Of a DNA stretch of 64,000 nucleotides, positions 34,893 through 45,500 are shown piece by piece (positions within the stretch are counted from its first letter, which is position 1; each line of letters opens with the position of its first letter). The stretch comes from Przewalskia tangutica (taxonomy: Eukaryota > Streptophyta > Magnoliopsida > Solanales > Solanaceae). Location of the stretch: the NCBI GenBank assembly GCA_029844215.1, contig CM056721.1, forward strand, positions 59,623,815 through 59,687,814, written 5' to 3'. The position numbers and the translations under genes were made by a program. The notes beneath the pieces are model-generated. The model had not been told where the DNA came from, did no database searches, and saw nothing but the letters and a program-made list of their open reading frames with translations.

Positions 34893-37800
34893 ATAACAGT
34901 CTATATAAAGCAGGAGACATGTATGATAACCAACTACATTCCATAATATATAAAAAGTCATGTCAAGTCAGGGACTCACGCCCTCAAAGTCATCACTCAA
35001 ATATAACTATGGGTCTCACGCCCACAACATCAATCATGCCCGTGGAATACCTTCCCATCGCCGGCGATCTATGATGTAATAACACCAAGGAGTACACATG
35101 AACACGAGTCCCACTGTGTCATAAGAACCGTCTGACGGCAAATGCGAAGGCATAGCTACCGATCCACCTGCATCATCAATCGACCGGCAAGTACGAAAGC
35201 CAACTACGTAACCTACCGTACTAACAATACTAAATAATCAGATCATGAAGGCGGCCAAGGCAAGTCGATAGCCTCTGCAGATCCACCTGCATCACGTCGG
35301 CGAGGGCAATCGTAAGCTAACTACGAGATCCACCTGCATCACGAGACTTCGTCCTAACATCGACAAAGCTGCGTCACGGGCGGCCGGCAAGCGCGATAGC
35401 CTCTACAGATCCACCTCGCATCACGTCGGCCAGGGCAAGTACGTAGGCTAACCACCGATCCACCTGCGTCACGAAACTTCGTCCAAACGACTCACGAAGG
35501 CGACCAGGGGCAAGTGCGAAGGCCTCTGCAGATCCACCTGCATCACGTCGGCCGGGCAAGTACGTAGACCAACTACCAGATACCAAGGTCGTAATCACGA
35601 GACTTCGCCACAAAACTGAACGGGGCAAGTACGAAGGCTAACTACCAGAACCAAAGCCGAATCAGCCACGACCGGGGCAAGTACGAGAGCCAACTACCAG
35701 ATACCAAAGCCGAATCAGTAAGACCTCATGGAGAGCTAGTCCATGGAACAACAATCCTAATGGAACCATACCCGTGGGCCACCCAACGTGTCAGTAGGTC
35801 CAAGGATATAACAAGATAACACTCCTAGTGGAAGCATACCCGTGGGCCACCCATCGTGTCAGTATGTCCAGAAGGAAAATAACAAGATAACGCTCATGGT
35901 GGAAGCATACCCGTGGAATCCTCCGTCAGCTGCTGCATCGGGTAAGATAGCACAACAAGTCACCGCCCACATCGAGACGCGGTGGTGTAGAAATACAATA
36001 CTTGCACAACAAAAGCTATCACAACTAGCATAGGCAAGTTCAACATACTTTTATACTTTCATTAACATGTAAATTGATTCACCATTTATAAAAACTCAAG
36101 TACTCCCATTATGCCAACAATCCGGGTTGTAACCCTAAAGTACTACGTACATAAATTCTTTCAAAAAGATCCATTTCTTTTACAAAGGTCACACGATACC
36201 CGTAGTATCAAAATAGAGTAACTATCTTTTTAAGTAAACCAAAACAATTTCCATACTTTCTTTTTAACCCAAATCATTTCTCCCTATAAAGTCAAGTTAC
36301 CATTTTAAATCCAATAATAAAACCATCCTTTTGTTTTCATAAAGTCGTTATAACTAACTTCCCATAAAGCTATTATAACACTTTATGTTTTAAACCAATT
36401 TAAGACAAAACCATGCCTTTCTTTTAAACCAAAACACTTCAAATTCTCAAGTCTCTTTTCTTTTAGAAATCAAGTTCCTTACTGTGGAATTTAAGAAAAA
36501 TCAATACTTGTTATTAATGATTTTATTAAAGCAGCCATGATCTAGGAAATGTAATACAATTTTGTCTTATCTTAGCTTCTATGCAGATGGAGGTTTCTAC
36601 TGGTTTTAATATAATTAATTATTAGTCAATACATTTTCCTTTATTAACGCTGCAGTGGTTTGTTCGATACTTATTCTCATTTCCGAAATCAATATAACTT
36701 ATTCCTTTTAAAACCCAATTACCCATTTCTCATAAATGCGGTTTCACAACTTTTTAACACAAACCAAGTCCTTAATAATTCACATCAAGTCATTTATAAG
36801 TCAAGTCTCTTATCTTTTTTAAAAACCACAAACCATTTCTTTACCTACATAAAGTTGTTATAACACACTTCCCATAAAGCCGTTATAACACTTTATGTTT
36901 TAAACCAAACAAATTCGTTTAGCACACGTACGTCTACCGTACTACATAGTTCACAACAATCATGCTAGAAAAGATAGGAAGAAGTTCACATACCTCGCGA
37001 CGATTATCGACAATTAGCAAAACGCTCCAAAGTACTATAACCTTGCTAGCCTTTTCCACCCTTCAAGTAGAATACACTACTCGTAGTACTTCAACCTATA
37101 ATGGCCATAAAACGTCTATCAACTTCTCGATCTCTTTGTAGCACAATTCAAAGTACAAGGTTCCTTATTCTACGAAAAATTGGCGCCTCCCACGTAACCA
37201 CATAAATCTCCTCTCTATCAAGGCGCTACAAGCCAACAACTCGAGGGGTTACACGCCTAACCTGACGTGTACAATTCTACACCACAATAATACTACAAGT
37301 CTCAGAATACGGTCAATGTAAATACAGTTCAATTCTTTATAATCATCCTTCCAATATATCTTATACTCAATTCTAAACTACTAGAATATGTAATATCCAA
37401 TTACAATAGAGGGACATAGATCATTACCTCGATAAGCCCAAAATTATCCAAGATTATAAGTCGATCCTGAGCAACGTTTAGCGCCAATTCCTTACGCTCC
37501 AACCCGCTCCAAGCAACCCTTAGAAGTTTCTAAACAACTTCTCTTAACACTTCATCTAAGCTATGAAGATTTCTAGGGCTTCATTTTGCGACTATTGGAA
37601 TAAAGTAGTATTTCCGGGCTCTTAGTATTGAAATAACTTTGGAATACTACTAGGAATACTAGGCTATGGTATTTGGGATTAAACAACAACACTTGAAGTA
37701 TTTCTACACAAAGTGTGGGGGGGGGGGGGGGGAAACCTCAGCAAGCTAAAGGGAGGGAGTATTTGCCTTGGAAAATCTTTAAGTGTGGATGATAATAAGT

Positions 37801-38342
37801 CTTGAACTAAGGGGGTATTTATAGAGAAATCAATGGTCAAGATCAAGGCAAGTGTATGGTGAAGATTGGGTCCAAGTGTGTGGGTAATTTACCAACCATA
37901 TGTCCACCATAAAAATGGGACAAGTGGCTTGCCACTTGTCCCCCACAAAAAAACGTCCAAGCCATGTGGTCCCCCTAATTTTCGGCCAATGAGCCACATG
38001 GGGGTGCCATGTGTCGCCCTCCTACTCATCCAAAATATTTCATCTTCCGAAAATATCCGTAATGCCAAAAATCTCGAAAATAAAGTGGGCCCCACAAACC
38101 ATAAATTCCTCCCGTGGGCCCCACGTGACCAATTCCGGAAATAAAATTCCATAATTCTCAAATATTCCAAAAAGTCCGAATACCAAATCTGGGAAACCAA
38201 TTCCCTTTAACGAACCTTTTTCCTTCACAAAATCCGGAAACTTTTCCGTCGAAAAATCACATCTTACTTCCTTTCCAATTTTACTGTCGTATTCTCGTAC
38301 GTACGTCCTCATATATATACCCTGGAACTACGGGGTGTAACA
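34893..38342 (-). repeat. Solo LTR A, right part (U3/R)
   Basis: Continuation of 9977-10453, ending ctacggggtgtaaca with GAAAA after it. It contains a minisatellite (35165-35720), two copies of hairpin module 2 (36338-36387, 36848-36897), the conserved AT-rich block (36525-36670), TATA at 37816-37823, and a run of 16 G at about 37716-37731 in the presumed leader. The frames at 37866-38312 lie in U3 and are not genes. Confidence 0.85.
35165..35720 (-). repeat. Minisatellite in A LTR
   Basis: Imperfect units of about 50-60 bp and higher-order pairs, built on agatccacctgcatcacg and gggcaagtacg..ggctaac. The units resemble parts of the F LTR array. The frame at 35374-35628 is produced by the array. 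Confidence 0.75.
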
Positions 38343-40715
38343 GAAAATTCCTAGCCAAGTGAAGAACAAGATCAACTTATTTTCCAAGATTAAGCGCCTT
38401 AACTAAGTTCTAAGCCAAGTTAACTCTCTAAAACAGTGGGTCACGATTTTGGCCAAGAATATTGTCTTGAAACCCTAAGCTTGGAGATAAAATTTTTGGA
38501 AGGAAAATATGAAAGCAAGATGGTTACAAGCTTGTAGAGGATACATGTGTGTTATTGTAACTTGATGAAGTGGTGCAAAAGTGAAGTTGTTGGCCGAGAA
38601 CTTAGGGACTGTTTTGGGCTAAAGTTAAGATAAGATTTCTTCTTTCTCTTGAAGTAATTGGAAGTTACATGATGTTATAGTTAAGATATGAACTTGTGTT
38701 AAGAGAAATGGAGAATAAGAAGTGCATGTCACAATTTTGGCAAGCTAGCCGATTCTGGACAGTTTTGTTACATTGGATTTGTTGGTTGTTATTGTTGTTA
38801 TTATCGTCACTTATTGCATGTTAAAATGAAGGAAATATTGTTATTGAAAGTTGATATGGTTTATATAAAAGTGTTGAAATATGAATTGGATTTTAAGGAG
38901 TTACAAAAGGGGTTTGAAATTGGTTGTTGGCCGAGAACTTCATAAAACTGTTGGATATTGTGGTGTCGTTTTAGGGACTGTTTTATGGAGATATAATGCT
39001 GGAAATTAGTTACAATTATGCATGTTTAATGTGGTAATTGCTAACGTATGTCCTAAAGGAATAAAGGTATAGAATGGTGTAGAAAGCTTCAGATTTTACC
39101 CTCGTTGTTGTTGAAGTATGGACTGTTTTATATGGATTAAGAGGCCGGATTAACATGATAAGTAGGTGTGTGAATCACCTTGGTTGCTATTTTGAACTAC
39201 CCTTAGTTGGTACTTGGTTATTGATGTTATTGGTTTTGTTTGTAAGTTGTGGACGTATGTATAAATAGGGGAAGTGCTACCCAAATTTTTATATGAAAGG
39301 AGAGTCATTATGTGGTAACGTACACTAATATTCATGAAGTTGATAGAAGTGTTATTGTTATTATAGATTGAAGTACCTATTTAAGACGTATTCTACTTAT
39401 CGTGTTGGTATAGCCGATAAGGTATGTGAAACTATCCTTTCTTCTTTTGGCTTGATTTGTATAAAGTGAGTGTACGACGGACGTACCTAGTTTTATTGGA
39501 TCTTAATCCTTGATAACACATGACATGATAGTGCCTTGGTTTTTCTAAAATGAAAGTTCATTTTAATGATTTATACATGATATGATAGTGTCTTGGTTTT
39601 TCTAAAATGCAAGTTCATTTTAAAGATTTTATTGAGAGTCCAATTATGATTTAAATTGCACAAGGTTGCTCATGATAGCTATTCGTGCAAGTGCTATTAT
39701 TTCATTTCACCGAGTCCCATAATGGGCCGACAATGTTTATATGATTTCACCGAGTCCTAAAATGGGCCAGCAATGTTCACCGAGTCCCAAAATGGGCCAA
39801 AAATGTTTATACGTATGATGATTCCATGGACATGTATCTATGATGCGAGTATAGATACTCATGACAATCATGCGCAGATCCTTGCACTTGTTCACCGAGT
39901 CCCTCACTAGAGGGCCGGCAATGTTTATACGTATATGATTCCATGGACATGTATTTATGATGCGAGTATAGATACTCATGACAGTATATGATTCCATGGA
40001 CATGCTTCCATGAGGTGGGTATAGATACCCATGTCAGTATATGATTATATGGACAGATATTCATGATTTTGATATGACTCCCACTTTTTAAAAAGGCACA
40101 GTTGACTCTCTATTTTTACAAGGTACAATTGTCTCTTATTTTATATGGCACGGCTGGATCTGGTATTTGATTTTCATACTTGTCCCTGTCATTTTTTGGC
40201 CAGTTATGATCTTATTTACTGTACCTTATGTTTACATACTTAGTACATTGTTGTACTGATCATCTTCTTCGGGGGGGGCTGCGTTCATGTCCGCAGGTGT
40301 AGGTACTCAGTTTGGTGATCTGCGAGCTTAGGATCTTTGCTCAGCTTTTGGGATAGCTTCATTGTTCCGGAGCTTGTCATTTTGGTACATATCTTGATTA
40401 TAGACTTATGTATATTTAGGGGTACGGTGGGGCCTTGTCCTGTCACTTTTCCTTATCAAAATCTTAGTGGTCTGTAGTCATGTGTGGGTTGGACATATGT
40501 ACAGTTGTAGTTCGTTTGGATATTTCTATATACAGTGGCGGCCTTGTCGGCTTGTCTGTTTTATTATATGAGTTTGTATTACAGTTCAGGGGACATGATC
40601 CATTTGTTATGTGATTATTAGTTTTCCTTAGCTTCCGTTGATGATATATGATGTGTGGATATAAGGGTACCTAGGTAGGGCACCAGTCGCGGATCCGTCG
40701 GCTCGGGTTGTGACA
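38343..40715 (+). repeat. Solo LTR H, right part
   Basis: Resumes H after the GAAAA duplication of A and ends gggttgtgaca at 40715, followed by ggtca, the second copy of its own target duplication. It has a minisatellite at 39708-40060 and the conserved passage ggctgcgttcatgtccgcag near 40270, shared with the U5 regions of the other LTRs. Minus-strand frames at 39737-40064 come from the array. Confidence 0.8.
39708..40060 (+). repeat. Minisatellite in H LTR
   Basis: Two interleaved units: caccgagtcc..aatgggcc (four copies, 39708-39915) and a unit of about 50 bp with attccatggacatg and gagtatagata (about four copies, 39815-40060). The first unit is the same as that in the D LTR. Confidence 0.8.
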
Positions 40716-41048
40716 GGTCACTTGTCTCCCACGCATAAAACAAAACTCATTATCCTTTTTCAGGATAATTGGCATTGAACTCATATACTATGGAGATATT
40801 GGGCTTCAGCAATTGGGCGGTGACAAATTCTCCCACCTTCTATCAGCAATCATGGCTTTAATAGGCTCATATACCTTATCATTATACGAAAATTTTTGAT
40901 ATTCCATGCCTCTTTCAGGGACTAGAGAGCGGGAGCATAGCCGGTTGTACCTATCTTGGGTTATTTTATTAATGAATCTCATTTCATCATAGTCATGTAC
41001 GGGGGATCTAGAAGTCGATGCCCTAGAGCTAGATTTTCGCGGACCCAT
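40716..41048 (-). pseudogene. AT env-like-position ORF, N-terminal part
   Basis: Starts MGPRKSSSRAS at 41048 and continues with YDEMRFIN, then QDRYNRL..RSLVPERGMEY, the N-terminal half of the 'putative plant transposon protein' domain. A frame change near 40810 leads to a stretch ending RGRQVT at the H insertion site. The C-terminal half is at 9175-9549. This second ORF lies downstream of pol, where Athila elements carry an env-like gene, but I see no signal peptide or membrane segment in what remains. Confidence 0.7.
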
Positions 41049-42112
41049 TATGCTTTGGCAAACTGTACCGTTGTTCTAGACGCAAAATCAGGCAGCACTT
41101 CCCCTCAAATTCTACACTTCCAAAAATTCAACTTAACCAAAATTCAACCCACTCAATCTACAATAGCAATAATCTCAGTACACACACTCCACAATGTCAA
41201 GATTCACCACAAGACTACAATCAATTCACCCAACTTTACTTCAATTTCATAAAAGAAATCACAACACTTCTCAAAGCTTGAATACAACACTTACAATATG
41301 GTGAGATACCTCATGTGATGCTTTATTGCCCAAAGTATTGACGCTCTGACAACCCTATGGAGGAATTTTGAAGGTTTGGAATTTTAGGGTTTGACAGTGG
41401 TGATTTAGAAAAAATATGGAATGGGAATGAGAGTAAAAGATAATCAATAGAGGAATTGAGAAGAGGGGAGAGTTGTTGTGGGAGATAAGCTTGAATATGG
41501 ATGAGAAATTAAGGCTTCTCGGGGTTGTTTGGCTTGGAGAGGGAGAGCAGAGTGTTGGTGATTAGAGAAATAAGAAGGGGGTGACAGTTTATGAAACAGA
41601 TCGCATGGGCACTGCGGCCCTTGATTTATATCACCGCGGCTCGATCAAGTCCGTCATAGGCATCGCGGCTCTTCTTGAGGGCATCACAGCACTCGATACA
41701 TAGTAATTGTGTTGCTCACTACCTCTTCGGCACTGCCGCTCTTAGTTTTGGCACCACAACTCTTTAACATAAAGACCGTGACAGGCGTCGCAGCTCGGTC
41801 CTCTAGCACCATGGCTCTTGATATCTAGAAAAATGGTTGTGCTTACTGCCTCCTTGGCGTCGCGTCTCTTAGTTTGGGTGTCGCGGTGCTAGTTTGTTTC
41901 CGAGAGTTCTGCTCTCTGCTTCTGATTTTAGCATCTCGAGGCCCTCTTTCAACCCCAGCGTTGGCTCATATTTTTCCTATAACAAAAATAGACCAAGAAA
42001 CAACAAGATTGTGAGACTGTTTAAATCAAAATAAAATAACACAATTAAATTGTTGGGTTGCCTCCCAATAGCGTTGTTGTTAACGTCATTTAGCCGGACG
42101 CAGATTTCCTCT
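41049..42112 (-). other. AT spacer between pol and env-like ORF
   Basis: No coding domain. In minus sense it begins after pol with a region whose complement reads ttgggttgcctcccaatagc (42053-42072), a phrase common in Athila elements at this place. It continues through a GC-rich segment (41600-41940) with repeated gcggctcttg/ccgcggc motifs similar in style to 4660-4860, then AT-rich DNA. The plus-strand frame 40956-41252 has no family match. Confidence 0.5.
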
Positions 42113-42982
42113 TCACTTTGATTTGAAGAGGATCACAGACTTTGTCTGCTCACTAGGATCACATAAGTAGGGCTTCAATCTTTTCCCGTTCACTTTGAAT
42201 GGTGCACCATCCTTTCCTCGCACCTCGATTGCACTGTAGGGAAAAACCCTCTCGATAGTAAATGTCCCCGACCCCCTGGACTTCAACTTGAGTGGAAGCA
42301 GCCTCAACCTCGAATCAAATAGAAGTACTTGTTGTCCAGGTTGAAACTCTTTTAGGAGCAAGTTCTTGTCATTCCATGTTTTAGTGCGTTCTTTATAAAT
42401 CTTGGCATTTTCATAGGCTTCATTCCGGAACTCATCAAGCTCATTTAATTGTAATAGCCTCTTCTGTCCGGAGGATCTCTCATCCATATTCAGCTTTCTC
42501 ATGGACCAATAGGGTCGCCGCTCCAGCTCCACTGGTAAATGACATGCCTTTCCAAAGAACAACCTATAGGGCGACATTCCAATGGGAGTTTTGAATACCG
42601 TCCTATAGGCCCAAAGTGCATCATCCAGCTTGGTAGACCAATTCTTCCTCGAGCTATCCACTGTCTTTTTTAGTATACTCTTCACCGCTCTATTTGAAAT
42701 TTTAGCCAGCCCATTTGTCTGAGGGTGATATGGCAAGGCAATGCGATGGTAGACTCCATAGCGAGCAAGGAGGGTATCAAGCTGCTTGTTACAAAAATGA
42801 CTTTTTTCATCGCTAATGAGAGCTTTGGGAGTACCAAACCTTGTGAATATGTGCTTGTGTAGGAAATTCAAGACTTCCTTACCATTATTCTCCTTAGTTA
42901 CCACTGCTTCGACCCATTTAGACACATAATCCACTGATAGCAAGATGTATTGATTATTGAAGGATGGTGGAAAAGGGCCCAT
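42113..42982 (-). pseudogene. AT integrase catalytic core and C-terminal domain
   Basis: ORF of 289 aa. The core keeps D18 (SVDYVSKWVEA) and D58 (ALISDEKSHF). The catalytic Glu expected 35 residues later, in a PYHPQTNG.AE.SNR motif, is Lys94 (GLAKISNR), so the DD35E triad is broken. Conserved ALWAYRT (122-128), TPIG.SPYRL.FGKACHLPVE (132-152) and C-terminal PGQQVLLFDSRL follow. All are Athila signatures. There is no chromodomain, as expected for that clade. It inserted element cDNA into the genome when active. Confidence 0.85.
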
Positions 42983-43305
42983 AAAGTCAATGCCCCAAAT
43001 ATCAAAGAGTTCACTTCTAAGATCTCATTCAGGGGCATTTCATTCCTTCTTGAGATGTTCCCAGTGCATTGACAACGGTCATAGGCTTTCACAAAGGTAT
43101 TAGCATCTTTGAACAGTTCTGGCCAATAGAATCCACTTTGCAGCACCTTAGTAGTTGTCCTTGAAGCCTCAAAATGCCCACAAAATTGTAAAGTGTGACA
43201 ATGAGTGAGAATTTGATGCATTTCATCCTCTGGCACACAGCGTCTAATGACTAGATCAACACAATTCCTATAAAGAATAGGCTCCTCCCAATAGTAACGT
43301 TTCAC
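42898..43305 (-). pseudogene. AT integrase zinc-binding domain
   Basis: Holds the HHCC finger: CHTLQFCGHFEASRT..KVLQSGFYWPELFKDA...YDRCQ. The first Cys of the final CX2C pair is Tyr (KAYDRC), consistent with TGT to TAT, so zinc binding is compromised. The end of this frame overlaps the start of the core ORF in another frame, showing a frameshift at about 42990. Confidence 0.8.
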
Positions 43306-43385
43306 CTCTTAGTAGAACTTTTCAATTGTTTCCTTGTCATATCAGGGGGCACAATCTTAGCTACCAGAAAATTAACAAAGTCAGC

Positions 43386-43850
43386 CTACCAAGGCACAAT
43401 TGAACTGGCACTTACCTCAAAAATTTGCTCGTTTGGAAAGTGGTCATTAATCTGCACATCTTTGGCATTCTGGCTCTTTTCCACTTCAAGTCTTGACATG
43501 TGATATGCAACCAAATTTTTTGTTCCCTTTTTATCACGGATCTCCATGTCAAATTCTTGCAGTAATAACACCTATCAAATAAGATGGGGTTTTGCATCTT
43601 TCTTTGTCTTCAAGTATTTGATAGCAGCATGGTCAGTGTACACAATTACCTTGTTCCCAATGAGATATGGCCTGAATTTATCAAATGCATATAATATGGC
43701 TAGCAACTCCTTCTCTGTTGTGGCATAATTCAATTGTGCATCATTGAGAGTTCTACAAGCATAGTAAATGGATTGAAATACCTTGTCAATCCACTGCCCA
43801 AGAACTGCTCTCACTGCATAATCACTAGCATCACATATTAGTTCAAATAG
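43386..43850 (-). pseudogene. AT RNase H domain
   Basis: Degrades the RNA strand of the RNA/DNA hybrid during reverse transcription. In minus sense from about 43850: CDASDYAVRAVLGQ (first Asp), then ORF 43575-43814 with TTEKELLAILYAFDKFR (Glu) and VYTDHAAIKYL (Asp), followed after a frame change by EFDMEIRDKKGTKN and a degenerate DHLSR-like end (VAYHMSRLE). The catalytic acids are present but the frame is broken near 43573. Confidence 0.8.
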
Positions 43851-43966
43851 AGGCTCTCAATCTGGTGCAATAACAATTGGTGTTGAAATTAACTTCTCCT
43901 TAAGTGCCTTAAAAGTATTTAGGCATTCTTTATTAAAATCAAACACAATACCATTCATCAACAAGG

Positions 43967-44729
43967 TTAAAAGAGGCTTTGAAATTTTTGAGAAGTCTTT
44001 GATGAATCTCCTGTAGAAATCAGCATGCCCAAGAAAACTCTAACCCCTTTCACTGACACTGGAGGTGATAGATTTTCAATAGCAGAAATCTTAGTTCGGT
44101 CTACCTCAATGCCTTGGCTAAAAAATTTGTGACCAAGGACAATACCCTCATTCACCATAAAGTGGCACTTTTCCCAATTCAACATAAAATTTGAATCTTC
44201 ACAATGCTGCAACACTGCTTCTAAGTGTCTCAAACACTCATCAAAAGAGGATCCAAAAACTAAAAAATCATCCATGAAAATCTCGATATTCCTCTCCGTC
44301 ATGTAAGAAAAAATGGCCATCATACACCGTTGGAAGGTAGTAGGGGCATTACAAAGCCCAAATGGCATTCTTCTGAAAGCAACGTGCCATAGAGACAAGT
44401 AAATGCGGTCTTCTCTTGATCTTCTAGTGAAATTGCAATCTGATGATACCCTGAATAACCATCTAAGAAATAGTAGTAGTTATGGTCTACCAGTCTATCA
44501 AGCATCTGGTCTAGAAAAGGTAAGGGAAAATGGTCGTTCCTGGTTGCCTTGTTCAACTTACGATAGTCAATGCAAATCATTCATCCTATCACTATTATAT
44601 ATGAATAAGCTCATTCTTTTCATTCTTCACCATAGTCATACCACCCTTCTTAGGCACTACTTGTACTGGACTCACCCATGCACTATCAAAAATAGGGTAA
44701 ATCACCCCAGCATCAAACCATTTCAGGAT
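43967..44729 (-). pseudogene. AT reverse transcriptase, palm and fingers
   Basis: In minus sense: after a stop near 44729, FDAG.IYPI and WVSPVQVVPKKGG (about 44640-44725), then ORF 44320-44580 with DYRKLNKATRNDHFPLPF and DGYSGYHQI (catalytic Asp region). After a frameshift near 44390, ORF 43967-44398 has FRRMPFGLCNAPTTFQRCM and FMDDFLVFG (F41-M-D-D44), the catalytic box. The family is Athila-type Ty3/gypsy. At least one stop and one frameshift break it. Confidence 0.85.
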
Positions 44730-45500
44730 CTATTTTATCACTACCTCATCTATAGTTTGGTTTAGCCTCCTTTGCGCCTCAATTGACGACCTGCTCTCAT
44801 CTTCCAAACGGATCTTATGCATCACTTTAGAAGGACTTATCCCTCTAATATCCGTCAATGTACATCCAATAGAAAGCTTGTGAGCCCTTAAGACTCTCAA
44901 TAATTTTTTAACTTCCACTTTAGACAGGTATGAAGACACAATCACTGGTAAAGTTTCATTCTCACCTAGATACTTATAATACAGATGATCTACTAAGGTC
45001 TTCAATTCTAACACTGGAGTTTTTTCTATGGAAGGCATTGGTCTCTCTGACATTTTTCCCAACTCCTCATATCTCTTCCTAAAGTAGGGTTCATAGGAAT
45101 TCACCCAATTGATATATTCCACCAGCTTCACATCTTCACTGTCATCTTCCTTGTAATGTGTCAGTACTACTTCAAGTGCATCAGTACTCTTGCAGCTTTT
45201 CTCAGACAAAGTTTTTTCAATCACATCAATGAAAAAACAATTGTCACTTGCCCTTGGATAAGTTTTTGCCTTGAACACATTGAAAATCAGTTCTTCGCCC
45301 TAGACACGGAGTTTTAACTCACCCTTCTGAACATTATAAGTGCTTTCCATGTGGCTAAGAATGGTCTCCCAATGATTATAGTCACATTGTCATCTTCTTC
45401 TGTATCTAGAATGATGAAATCAGCAGGAAAGATAAATTTATCCACTTTTACTAGCACATATTCAATGATACCTCGTGAATGCGTGATCGAATAATCTGCT
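44730..45500 (-). pseudogene. AT protease C-terminus and protease-RT linker
   Basis: From 45500 in minus sense: IIEYVLVKVDKFIFPADFIILD and IIIGRPFLATWKALI, the C-terminal part of the aspartic protease of Athila elements. ORF 44730-45278 (182 aa) covers the linker up to LKTLVDHLYYKYLGENETLPVI, SYLSKVEVKKLLRVLRAHK and MHKIRLEDE, which leads into RT. The protease active site and all of gag lie beyond 45501, where element F is inserted, and are not in the window. Confidence 0.8.

Noticed and set aside
40716..41048. A true viral envelope gene in AT
   Set aside because: The ORF is only in the env position. What remains has no signal peptide, transmembrane segment or cleavage site and matches the plant transposon protein domain instead.
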